Source of the DNA: Elephas maximus indicus
Lineage: Eukaryota > Chordata > Mammalia > Proboscidea > Elephantidae
Direction of reading: 5' to 3'
Length of the DNA: 64,000 nucleotides
Assembly: GCF_024166365.1 (NCBI RefSeq)
Contig: NC_064822.1
Coordinates: 109,798,823 to 109,862,822, forward strand
A program made the translations under genes and the position numbers. How positions within the stretch are numbered: the first letter of the stretch is position 1; each line of letters opens with the position of its first letter. The notes under the pieces are model-generated. The model was not told the origin of the DNA and searched no databases. It was given only the letters and a program-made list of their open reading frames with translations. Below are positions 11,673-22,900 of this stretch, one piece after another.

Positions 11673-12109
11673 GAACTGTATCCATCTCCTTTCTAAAGAT
11701 ACAAGATATTCATTTGGGTTGACCAAATAGAGTCACTTCTCCAAATATCCCTAAAGAAATATTGACAAATTTTGTGGGGGAGAGAATTCTGTGCAGACGC
11801 TCTCCTATTCCCCTTCTATGAAGACAAAGTACAATTCAATTGCTTGAGTTTCAGCTCCAGCCAAGTTAATATAATTGATTCTGTTTATGTTAGCCTCAGT
11901 TATTTTATTATAACTGATTGGGTTAGAGTTTTGATTGTGTTATGACTCCAGCCATTTTACTTTAAGTGATTAGGCAAGCTAGAGCTTTAGATACGCTGAT
12001 AGAATTATGCTTTTCTGAAACTACATCAAGTCATTTGTTACTTCTAAGAGGGACAAATGCCTGATCTTGTCTGTTCATTACATTTTGACTTCTCTTAATT
12101 TCACTTTTA
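11673..12109. other. intergenic, AT-rich, nothing recognised
   Basis: No gene or repeat family I can name. Confidence 0.4.
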
Positions 12110-12300
12110 GGGAGCCCCAGTGGTGAGGTGGTTAAGTGCTTGGTTGCTAACGGAAAGGTTGGTGGTTCAAATCCACCAGCCAGTCTGTGGGAAAAAAAGA
12201 CGTGGCAGTCTGCTTATGTAAAGATTTACAGCCTTGGAAATCATATGGCGGTAGTTCGAGTCTGTCCTGTAGGGTCACTATGAGCTGGATAACTACGGGT
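12110..12300 (+). repeat. AfroSINE
   Basis: GGAGCCCCAGTGGTGAGGTGG head, GTTCAAATCCACCAGCC, AAAGATTTACAGCCTTGGAA and GGGTCACTATGAGCTGG. Confidence 0.88.
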
Positions 12301-13080
12301 AATTTCACTTGTGGGGCACAATCTTTTGGGGACATTTTCTTACTGTCACTGTTTTGTGTTCACTGCAACCTACAGAACTTCAGAGCCCTCATAGTTGGTC
12401 TTTCTACCTTTCACCTCTTCTCCCCCAATACTTCCTGCACACACAGGTGTCAAAGTGATCATCGTAAACGTGCTTCCATAATCTCATGCTTTTGCTCAAA
12501 AATGTTCAGTGGTTCCCAGTTATGTGTAAGATAATAAGTAACAATAGCAAAGCATTTAACAGTTTACACGTATTTTTACACATATTATCTCATTCAACCT
12601 TCACAACTTTACCTTCATTTTGATGTACACTCTTTTTCCCTTTAAAGTAAAATTTATTTTATTGTAGTGAAAAGATTTTTTTTATTAGTGCTAAACTATA
12701 TACACACGTTTGTTGTTACAAAGTCCCACTATACCAACACATATAAAGAAAAATTATTTAATAATCCATTCCTTCCATCTCACCCTCTAGGGGTAGCCTA
12801 TATTAGTACTTCTCTTACACATCTTTCTTTATATTCTCTCTTCCTAGAATACATTTCCCCCCAAATAACAATATGGCTCATTCCCTTACTCATTCTAGGT
12901 CTTTTATCAAATATCTCCTTCTTATTAAGGTCTTCCTTGATCATCTATTAAACCTCTTTTCTGTCACTTGCTTCTCTTCAATTATGAATGGTATCACTCC
13001 AAATTGTGCAATGGTTTGCCCCCCTTCTCCTTTTAGTTTTAATTTTCTCCATAACACTTATTACCACCTAACATCCTTTA
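12301..13080. other. intergenic, AT-rich, nothing recognised
   Basis: Short frames only; probably decayed LINE sequence, but I cannot assign it. Confidence 0.4.
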
Positions 13081-13243
13081 TGGAAACCCTGGTGGCATAG
13101 CAGTTAAGTGGTATGGCTGCTAACTAAAAAGTTGGCAGTTTGAATCCACCAGGTGCTCCTTGGAAACCCTGTGGGGCAGTTCCACTTTGTCCCATAGGGT
13201 CACCACGAGTCAGAATGGACTTGATGGCAACAGGTTTTTTTGG
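13081..13243 (+). repeat. AfroSINE
   Basis: TGGAAACCCTGGTGGCATAG head through GACTTGATGGCAACAGGTTTT. Near consensus. Confidence 0.92.
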
Positions 13244-13508
13244 TAACGTCCTTTATAGTTTACTTATTTCTTCAGTTTAATTTCTGCTCCTGCTGCCTAG
13301 CTAGAATGTAATTTCCATGAGGGCAGGGATTCTTGTCTGTTTTGTTCACTGCTATATCCTGAGTGCCTAGTGTGACTGATATCCAATAAATATTTGTGGA
13401 ATGAAAGAGTATATTTACAGAAACATACAAACATCCAATACTCGTCTGTTGGTTTGTAGTTCTGTGGTGGTCTACATGTTGCTAAGATATAGGAACCTAT
13501 GCCGCTGG

Positions 13509-13952
13509 TATTTCAAACACCAGTAGGGTCACTCTGGCGGACAAGTTTTAGCAGAGCTCACAGACTAAAACTAGGAAGAAAGACACGGTGGTCCACTTCC
13601 AAAAATTAGCCAATGAAAACCTACGGATAGCAAGTGAACAAATCAGTCTTAGAAGAAATACAACCAGAATGTTCCTCAGAAGCAAGGATGGCAGAAACTT
13701 TGGCTCACTTACTTTGGACATGTAATGAACAAAGACTAACCACTAGAAGAAGACATCATGTGTGATAAAGTAGACAGTCAGTGAAAACCAGGGAAACCCT
13801 CATGAGATGGAAAGACACAATAGCCACAACAGTGGACTCAAACATACCAACAATCATGAAGATGGTGGAAGACTGAGTAACATTTTGTTCTGTTATACTA
13901 AGGTCATCATGAGTTGGAGCCAGTTTGATAGCAACTTAAAACAACAATAACA
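13509..13952 (+). mobile_element. short RTE derivative (5' end joined to 3' tail)
   Basis: Head TTTCAAACACCAGTAGGGT, then ACTAGGAAGAAAG, then GAAATACAACCAGAATGTTCC through the RTE 3' end to ACAACAATAACA. The long middle is missing. Same head as the copy at 5865, with a different junction. Confidence 0.7.
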
Positions 13953-13982
13953 TGCAAACATAGTTAATTCATTATTAGAGTC

Positions 13983-14683
13983 TGTTATGAATTGAATTAT
14001 GTCCCCCCAAAATGTGTGCCAACTTGGCGAAGCCATGATTCCTGGTACTGTATGGTTGTCCACCATTTTGTGATCTGACGTGATTATCTTATATGTTGTA
14101 AATTCTAACCTCTGTGGTGTTAATGAAGCAAGATTAGGTTACATTAAAGAGGATTAGGGTGGGATGCAACACCCTTACTCTGGTCACAGCCCTGATCCAA
14201 TGTAAGGGAAGTTTCCCTGGGGTGTGGCCTGCATCACCTTTTATCTTCCAAAACCCATTGCCAGTTGAGTCAATTCTGACTCATAGTGACCCTATAGGAA
14301 ACCCCCATAAGGTTTCAAAGGAGGGGCTGGTAGATTCAAACTGCCAACCTTTTAGTTAGCAGCCTCAGCTCTTAACCACTGCACCATCAGGGCTCCAAAA
14401 GGGGTAGAAGTGAGCAGAGAGTTGGGGACCTCATACCACCAACAAAGAAGCGCCAGGAGAGGAGCATGTTCTTTAGATCTGGAGTCCCTGCACTGAGAAG
14501 CTCCTAGACCAGGGAAAGATTGATGACAAGAACCTTCCCCTAGAACGGACAGAGAGAGAAAGACTTCTGGAGCTGGTGCCCTGAATTTGGACTTCTAGCC
14601 TCCTAGACTTTGAGGAAATAAACTTCTGTTAAAGCCATCTACTTGTGATACTTCTGTTATAGCAGCACTAGATAACTAAGACA
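13983..14683 (+). mobile_element. MaLR-type solo LTR, split by a SINE
   Basis: Begins TGTTATGAATTGAATTATGTCCCCCC-type and ends CTAGATAACTAAGACA, with a GGAAATAAACTTCTG polyadenylation signal. It resembles the copy at 23708. The AfroSINE at 14251-14396 is inserted in it. No internal retroviral genes. Confidence 0.7.
14251..14396 (-). repeat. AfroSINE, antisense, inside the LTR
   Basis: AAACCCATTGCCAGTTGAGTC start and ending CACCATCAGGGCTCC. Nested, therefore younger than the LTR. Confidence 0.9.
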
Positions 14684-14689
14684 GTCTTA

Positions 14690-16340
14690 ATTTTTTTTTT
14701 TAATGAAAAAAATGGAATCACACCATATAAATTACTCTGGAACTTACTTTTTTCATTTAGCATCCCATGGATATTTCTTCAGTTTAATGCATATAAATCT
14801 AACATTCCTTTTTATTAGTTGCATATTATTTCACAGTCTGGATGTACAATAAGTTATCCAATTATTCCTCTGTTGATATACAATAATGTTATTTTTTTGC
14901 CATTGTAGACAATGCTGCAATAAGCAGTCTTACATATGTATGTATGTACATACAGTCTTATACATGAGTGTACAGACACACATGCGTATACTGGGTTGTT
15001 TTTGTTTTTTCAGGAGAAGATATATTCATGTTTAATTTTTCACCGTATTGACAGAACACTTTCCAAAACCTCCAAGTTTGATTATCTCCTCTCTGCTCCT
15101 CACCAGCAGCTTTCTCTCTAGTCTTCAAATAACCAAGCATAAGCACCCCTGATTGAACTCATAGTCAACTTTCATGCCTCTTGTTTTATGTAAAGTATCT
15201 TAATCTGGATCTTCCCCAAAACTTGGCTGAAAAACAGTCAAATTGGAACTTGCCTGCTTTGAGATGGCTCAGATTGTGTCTTTCAAAGGTCCTCCCCTAA
15301 AGAGGTTACATGTGACAAAGAGGGTCCAGTTTCCAGCCTCATCAACTGAAGCCTTGGGGTGGATCTCTGCTTCCTTAAACTATAAGCTTCTAAGTTCAGG
15401 CTTTCTCAAGTCCATAGATAATGGACCTTCTGGCTTTGTTTCCAGGGTTCAGCATCTAAGCAATTCCAAGAGGACAAAGTGATAAACTAAGCTCAATCAG
15501 GTATAAAAGAAGTAATTTCTCACACACCATCCCCTCAACCTTAGCTGACTTTTCCAATTTATATTTGGGGCCCTAGATTATTGAGGCTTGTCACTTGGGA
15601 CTTCACCAGAATGTCATTTAAATACCTTCCTTCATAGCATGTATTAGCTCTGTAGTTTGTTTTTGTACTGTTTTTTTTTTTTTTTTTTTTTCCTTAGGTC
15701 CTATGACTGTACTCCAAAACAACTAGAAAAACTCTTGGATGGGTCTAGACTGTCTTCTTGGAGGGATTCCTTAAAGACATAATTGTCAGAGACGAAAAAC
15801 AAAAATCCCTTTAGGAATAATATGAGATAATGAAAAGTGTCTCTGATCTAAGACGGTCGGGAACCAAGGAACCAAGGGGTGGGGGAAAGTCAAACTTCAT
15901 CAAAACCCTTCCCCGTTATGAAATCTCTGTAGTCAGTAAACTTCTCTTTTCTCATTTTGCAATGGCTTGTCCCTACTGGAAAACCACAGACCCTGCTCCC
16001 CATGTCCTCCCTTATCCTGGTCCCTTTACCCCTTTTGTCCTTTCTAATCTCTCCTTTCTGGTCTCCAAAGCTCTAACATCCCATTTCATATCAGGCTACA
16101 GGAAAATCTGCTTTTAGAAACTCCCTAGCTTCTCCCACTTCCCTCGGCCCGGCAAAGCCTGGGACTACATTTTGGGGAGATTGTTACTGTGGTGATCAAC
16201 TCCTGTCTCCGTGGTTCATCTAGTTAACACGCTGGGCATCTCGTCTGCACACTCTATGGTTGTGCAGACTCTGTGAGGTCACTAAAGTGACCTGAGGAAG
16301 CTTGTGGGGGGGGGCGGGAGCTAGCTGTGGTTGTCACAGC
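14690..16340. other. intergenic, nothing firm
   Basis: AT-rich sequence with a (TATG)n-like stretch near 14935-14960 and a long T run at about 15669-15692. No gene supported. Confidence 0.4.
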
Positions 16341-16342
16341 AA

Positions 16343-16496
16343 CAGACCCGTTGCAGTCTAGTGGGTTCCTACTCATAGTGACCCTATAGGACAGAGGAGA
16401 ACGGCCCCATAGATTCTCCAAGGAGCGTCTGGTGGATTTGAACTGCCGACCTTTTGGTTAGAGGTAAGTCCTAACCACTACGCCACCAGGGTTTCC
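16343..16496 (-). repeat. AfroSINE, antisense, just upstream of the COPZ1 promoter
   Basis: Reverse complement of the full family order, ending CGCCACCAGGGTTTCC. It lies about 150 bp upstream of the promoter block. Confidence 0.92.
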
Positions 16497-16639
16497 CACA
16501 GCGGATAACACAGGGATTCGGGTAGGATTCTGTCAGAAGCTGTCAATGTTAAGGGACAAGGGGGAGCATAGCGCCCCCTAAAGAGAGTGAGGATTAAAAT
16601 GTCTAAAGCTGTCGGACAGTATCACGTGATCTCTGCCCT

Positions 16640-16953
16640 ACCAATTGAAAATGAATAATCGCATCCTCTGTTCCCCATGGAAACAGCCCCGCCCAACTGG
16701 CCCTCCCGCCCTATTCCGTCGGGCCATCTTGGCATTTTATTGAGTGTTCAAACTGACAATCAAATGTCTGTGCCTTCTGACTGGACACCTTGCTTCCGCT
16801 AAGCAAGATAGTACAATGATTGGTCAATAGGGCAATGGCTGGCATTCTGTAGTCCAATGACTCTTATCCTGGGCGGGGCCTAATGGGGACGTAGGGCCAA
16901 TCAGCGGCGGCGTTGCTTTTGCGGCTCCACGTCGGCACCAGCTGCGGGGCAAG
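16640..16953 (+). promoter_or_regulatory. COPZ1: COPZ1 core promoter with CCAAT and GC boxes
   Basis: CpG-containing sequence just upstream of the start codon, without a TATA box at the expected position. NF-Y motifs are visible as ATTGG at 16819, CCAAT at 16854 and CCAAT at 16897. A GC box (GGGCGGGGC) starts at 16871. A YY1-like GCCATCTTGG lies near 16725-16734. This is the usual make-up of a ubiquitously expressed housekeeping promoter. The transcript would also carry miR-148b. The exact TSS is not determinable; about 16,910-16,935 is likely. Confidence 0.8.
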
Positions 16954-16971
16954 ATGGAGGCGCTGATTTTG
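16954..16971 (+). CDS. COPZ1: COPZ1 coding exon 1
   Basis: Six codons (MEALIL) followed by donor gtagga at 16972. The ATG lies in an AAGATGGAGG context that also resembles a YY1 site. Phase 0 end. Confidence 0.95.
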
Positions 16972-19900
16972 GTAGGAGCCGGAGGGGCCGCGGAGAGCTG
17001 CGGTGTCCAGAGGGGCCGGTAGTCAGGGTTCAGCCCGACTGAGAGGGAGGAGAAGGGGGACTTCTGGGTAATTATCGGGTACTGAAGGTTCTGCTGGCTC
17101 TGGAATGAGTATGTGGCCTACTGCAGGAGCTAAAGCCTCGGATTAGAGTAGGAAGCCATGGGGGAAAGAAGGCATAGGGTTGGTGGAAAGTTGAGGGGAG
17201 CACATGGAGTCCTCAGGATACATAGAATTGCAAGCGTACTGGATTGGGGCCCTTCAGGTTCCCCCTAATTCTTAGCATCTCCTAATTTGAGTTTTCTCAA
17301 ATCTCCAAACTCACCCCAAATTTTAAGACCAGAGTTCAGGTGTTTTGTCTCTTCCGGATGGTTGTCAGAGTTTGACTCTTCATCCTTTGTCACATTCCTT
17401 CAAAAACTTTTTTTTCTCCTTACATCGGTTTCCCGTTAATCCTTCTTATATATGCCTGTCATGAGAGAGAATCATTGTGTCCATCAAAGCTCTGGAATAC
17501 AGTTCTTGATAAAGTTAGCATAGATTGTGCAGTGTTTTTCTAGACTCCTTATTCTTTTTTTCCTTTTCCCTCCGTATTTAGACTTTAGGAACTTTTATTG
17601 TAGGATCTGATATGCTGACTCCCTCTTCTGGCAGTATGAGAATTTGGGTGGCTTTAAAGGGGTTGCATTAGCTCCTTGGTCCATAAGATCCGTTTTGCTT
17701 GTTTAAATGAATGAATTCCTTAATTGAGTTGAATTCTAGGCCTCTTTCCAGAGCACCTTTTCTTGTTCTTTCCTTCTGACCTAATACACATACACCTGTA
17801 GATCCTCATCAGCTAAAACTGAGTAATAGGTTTCTATACCCCTCTTTCAAATTGGTATAGAAATCATTTTGTTCTCATCATCTAGGTTGGCCCAGTGTAG
17901 ATAGAAAACTTAAATTGCAGGCAGTTTTTAATATATCTTGTTTTCAGGCAGTTACCCGGTATTCTTAACCAGTTCACAGATTTAGGACAGATGCTAGGGA
18001 ATTGGTTTTTTTGGAAGTTTTGGGGAATTTTTAGGCTCCCCTATTTCTGTTTAGAAGGAAGCCTGCTTGGAGGTAAAAGAGTGAGGGAGATGATACTTGG
18101 GGAGGCTTTTTAACAAGGCACCTGGGTCTCTCTGTAATGCTGAATCCAGGGAGTTCTGTGTGAAAGAAAGTCTTTGTCACATTTTCTCTTACCTCAGTTT
18201 CCTGTTCCTGCTTCTGCAGTGAAGTCTGTTTCAACCCACTTCTTTCCTATATCCAATTAAATGCCTAAGATGCTGCGTTCATGGTATCTCTGCTGACTTG
18301 GTTAGATACCTCCGAACTTTGGTTTTGAAACTATGTTGTAGTTGATTCTGACTCATAGCGACCTCGTGTGTGTTAGAGTAAGTAATGATTCTTTATTATG
18401 AGGAACCTATGTAATGGGATTTAGGGAAAGCAAAGTATAGGGAAAAGGGCTTGCTCAAGAAACACAGTGTCAGAACTAGGATTAGATTTTTATTTCTTCA
18501 ACCTCCTAGACCAAGTTTCTCTCTGATGTGTTACTGAGTTTGTCTCATCATGGGCTTTCCACCTCTTTATGGAATATTGTCCTTTCAGCCATCAGTTACA
18601 TAAACCTTTGGACGGAGACAGAGTACCAACTCCTGTACTGTACCAGCTGCCAGGGTTCTTCGGATATTAAATGCATTTCCCTTGCTCTGGGTTAGCTCTT
18701 TCCAACATTTTTTTGCTCCTTACATTTTAATTTATTTTTGTCCCCCAATTAAAAATATATATACTTTCCCCGCATCCATCCAGCCTTTCTCAGCTGGAGT
18801 CTTATGAGAGAATTAATCCATGATGCCCTCAGGCATCTATTGTAAAATGGAATCAGCTTATTCCTCTGCATCGAGAATGGCATTAGTTATGTACCATCCT
18901 TGGGAGAAATGAGAAAAATAGTCACTTCAGTAATTTTTTGTGTTCTGTGCTTCAGATGAGGAACCCTGGGTGAGAGTCAGGTGATATTTCCTAAATCTCT
19001 TTCTCACCTCACTACCCTCATATACTGGCCCACCAAGTTAGGTCCATTTTATTAAGAATCAGAGCCCAGTTGGTGCAGTGGTTAAGCGCTCAGCTGTTAA
19101 CTAAAAAGTCAAACCTACCAGCCGTTCCTCGGGAGAAAGCTGTGGCAATGCTTCTGTAAAGATTTACAGACTTGGAAACCATGTGGGGCAGTTCTCTCTC
19201 CTGCAGGGTCTCTATGAGTCGGAATCAACTTGATAGCAGCGGGTAAAAAATCACCTTTCTTCACTGCTTCTTTTTATCTCATTGCCTCCTCTGTCTACTC
19301 AGCATCATCTCCTGATTCTTAGGTGGCCATCTTCGTTATGAGAAGAATGAGGAATCTCTGAATTTCCCCTTAGATCTCTACTGAACTAAAGAGTTTACCT
19401 GAATAATATTTAGCAAGCCACTTCTTGGAACAGATTGCTAACAAAATTTCTTTAGGTTTCCTCCCTTCACATTTTATTTCCTGGTTTGGTTGAACCTCTG
19501 GGGAAGTCTTATGAGAGCATATTCTTCTATCCTCACCTCACTTCTACAAGGCACACAGAGAAGGGAAGGGTGAGCTAGGGATGGTCAAGAAGAACTATTG
19601 ACCAAAATTTGCTCTGATTATGGGAATTTTTTTCTTTTTTTGTACTTTAGATGAAGGCTTACAGAATGAACTAGTTTCTCATCAGACAGTACACACATTG
19701 TTCTATGACATTGGTTAACAACCCACGACATGTCAACACTCGCCCTTCTCAACCCTGGGTTCCCTATTACCAGCTTTCCTGTTTCCTCCTGCCTTCCAGG
19801 CCCTGCCCAAGGGCTGGTGTGTCCCTTTAGTCTTGTTTTGTTCCATGGGCCTGTTCAATCTTTGGCTGAAAGGTGAACCTCAGGAGTGACCTCTTTACTG

Positions 19901-22900
19901 AGCTGAAAGGGTGTCCAGGGGCCATACTCTTCAGGGTTTCTCCAGTGTCTGTCAGGCCAGCAAGCCTGGTCTTTCTTTTTGAGTTAGAATTTTCTGCCTT
20001 TTTCTCCAGCTCTGTCCGGGACCCTCTATTGTAATCCCTGTCAGAGTAGTCAGTGGTGGTAGATGTGGTCCATTAGTCCTTTGGACTAATCTTTCCCTTG
20101 TATCTTTAGTTTTCTTCATTCTTCCTTGCTGCCGAAGGGGTGAGACCAGTGGAGTATCCTAGATGGCCCCTCACAGGCTTTTAAGACCCCAGATGCTACT
20201 CCCCAAAGTAGAATGTAGAACATATCCTTTAAAACTATGTTATGCCAGTTGAGCTAGGTATTCGATTATGGGAATTTCTAAATACCAAAAAGCTTCTTTC
20301 ATTTAGGTGCTTTAAAACAGGTGACATTTCTTTCTTGAATTAAGTAATTCAGGCATAGCTTCCAAGCTGATTTGTCTCATCTTTCTCGGGTCTCCTTGGA
20401 GTTTCTAAGGAAAGAGACCTTTATCTCTCTTAGTTCCCAGTGTTTAATAATAATGCTCCCAGCTGCATTTTTGGACTCAGCTTCTTTTCTCATGCTGTTG
20501 CTGCTGATTCCCCCTTTTTCAGTTGTGAATGGAGAGGGATCTCAGTAGGTCACCATTCTCCATTAATAAGTTATGGAATATTAAAGATCAGTCAGTGACT
20601 TATCTCCTTCCCACCTTCCCCTTTTACCCTTTTTCCTCAAAGCTGAATTACTCTAGCAGTCTAGATCCTTAAATCTTTCCTCATAGGTTTTATTTTTCCT
20701 AATCCTGTCTAGATAAGGAGCCCTGGTTGCACAATGGTTAAGCCCTTGGCTGCTAAGCACAGGTCCGTGGTTTGAACCCACCGATTGGCTTTGTGGGAGA
20801 AAAGTCCTGGGGATCTATCTGCTCCTGTAAAGATTACAGCCTAAGAAACCCTATGGGGCAGTTCTGCTCTGTCACAATGGATCGCTGTGAGTCAGAATGA
20901 ACTCAACAGCACACAACAATCCTGCCTGGATTCACTTTCTGACTGCTCTTCCAGTGCTTTACAGACTAGACTTCTAATTCTCTCCCCTCCTCTTAATAAC
21001 GTTTCTGTCCTAAAATAGTGACCAAATCCCAAATTCTAAGTGTCATTCAAAAATCAGGCTATACAAAGTGCACAGGATATGTGTATATGTGGAGTAAGGA
21101 AACTCTGCAAAGTACATCAGTGTCTCTTCAAGGCCGATGTTGCTCTGTGGCCTTTTCTTCCTGAATCATCTTAATGGGGCTTTTGTTAAATTCCTTTGGC
21201 ACGAACAGTAGAGGTACTTGGCTTAAATGCCCCCTCCCCCTGCTCTAGGCAAAGGTATCAATTACATTAAGCCCCCAAAGCACTCCCATCTCGTTCCTGG
21301 CAGTCCCTTGTGCCCCTCTCCCAGCTGCGTCCTTGCTGGTGCCTGGCCCCTCCATTTCGTTAGGAGAAGCAATCTTGTTCCTGCTCTATGGAGATATATT
21401 TCTCAGCTAGGGCTCAAGCAGTGCCAGCACTGCCCCCAGTGAGGTCCCTGGCAGCCATAAAAATTTTTATTGTGATTATGTTGGTGTCGGGGTGTCCATC
21501 TGGGTTATTGCACACCTAGTTTAATTGATTGAAGTTTAATTTATTGACACTTCAAATTAAATGATCAGAATAAACTGTGCTGTTACTCTGGCCGGCTTGT
21601 TTTAATGGTTGATTGCTGGAAGCAGACCTTGGCTTGAACTAAAACCCCTAAAGAGCAATTGACGCTGCTTCTAACTCTCCCCATGTCTTGCCCTCCAAGA
21701 AGACCTCGTTATAGATTTCCGACGTATTTATATATGTTTTTTCCCTCTCCTTCACAGTGGTGGGAAAGAGTTGGTCCCTGGCAAGGTATAAATTATATCA
21801 AAGGTCTAGGGGAGCTGTCACATGGTCAAAAGAGGCGGAGGGGGCCTCCATGTGAAGAAAGCCAGACCCTTGAGAAGTCAGGTCTTCTCAGGGAGGCAGA
21901 GGGTGAATGTAGTTACCCAGATATTTGAGGGAGCGTAGTGGCTTTATGGCAGATTTAGGGTCTTTTTCATCTAGACACTTGCTGCTGTTTTTTACTTTGT
22001 CAACAAGGATATTGACAAGAAAACTAGTTGTGGAAAGAAAAACTAGAGGATGGAATAGGAATAAAGAATCAGCGCCTACCTAACCACTTATGCTATTAAA
22101 AAAAAAAAAACCTGTTGACATTGGGTTGATTTTGACTCAGAGCGACCCTACAGGAAAGAGTAGAACTGCACCATAGGGTTTCCAAGGAGCGCCTGATGCA
22201 TTTCAACTGCCCATCTTTTGGTTAGCAGCTGAGCTCTTAACCACTGCGCCACCAGGGTTTCCACTTAACACTATAGGAATTAGGAAAGGGTTGCTGAGTC
22301 CAGTACGTTATAAGATGGCTGCACTGGCAAGGGCCCTCTTCACAATGTTCTGCCCTGCCTCCCCCAATTCTGGGCATATTATGCCTTCTCTCAAATCGGA
22401 TTGGTTAGAGGGAGCTGTCCTGTCCCTAGATTCCTTAGCCTCTGTCACCTCTTCTGGTATTTTAAACCCCATCTCTTCAAGAAGCCCTTCCTATTGTGTA
22501 ACTGAAGTCATAAATGGTGCAGCTGAAGCAGGGTCCTTATTTGGCTTTTTTATTTTCCCAACCATCAAGGCAGATATTCTCATTGACAGCCCGTTGACCT
22601 GGATAGCTCTATCAGTTTTCCTATACTTCTTTTCTACTGTCACATTTTCAGAGAGAGAGTAGACGGAACCAAGGAGAACCAAGCAATTCTCCCTTAGGGG
22701 TTGATTTGGGGAGCAAATAGACTGAAAGATGAACCCAGAGGCTATCAGTTCCATCTTTCAGAGACTGGCTTTTTCTTTTCAGGAGCAGGAATTGGGAAAG
22801 GCATAAATCATGAAACAAAACATGCCCAAGGACACATTAGAAATGGATCCAACCCTATTTGATTTTTCCCTTTAAACGTGAGCTCCTGGATGATTACCAA

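Noticed and set aside
1-16500. NFE2 coding exons
   Set aside because: NFE2 is the expected left neighbour of COPZ1, but no bZIP or other NFE2-like coding exon could be found; it should lie beyond the left edge.
22291-22662. 123-aa plus-strand frame in COPZ1 intron 1
   Set aside because: No domain, no splice sites in frame, and an overlapping antisense frame is equally open.
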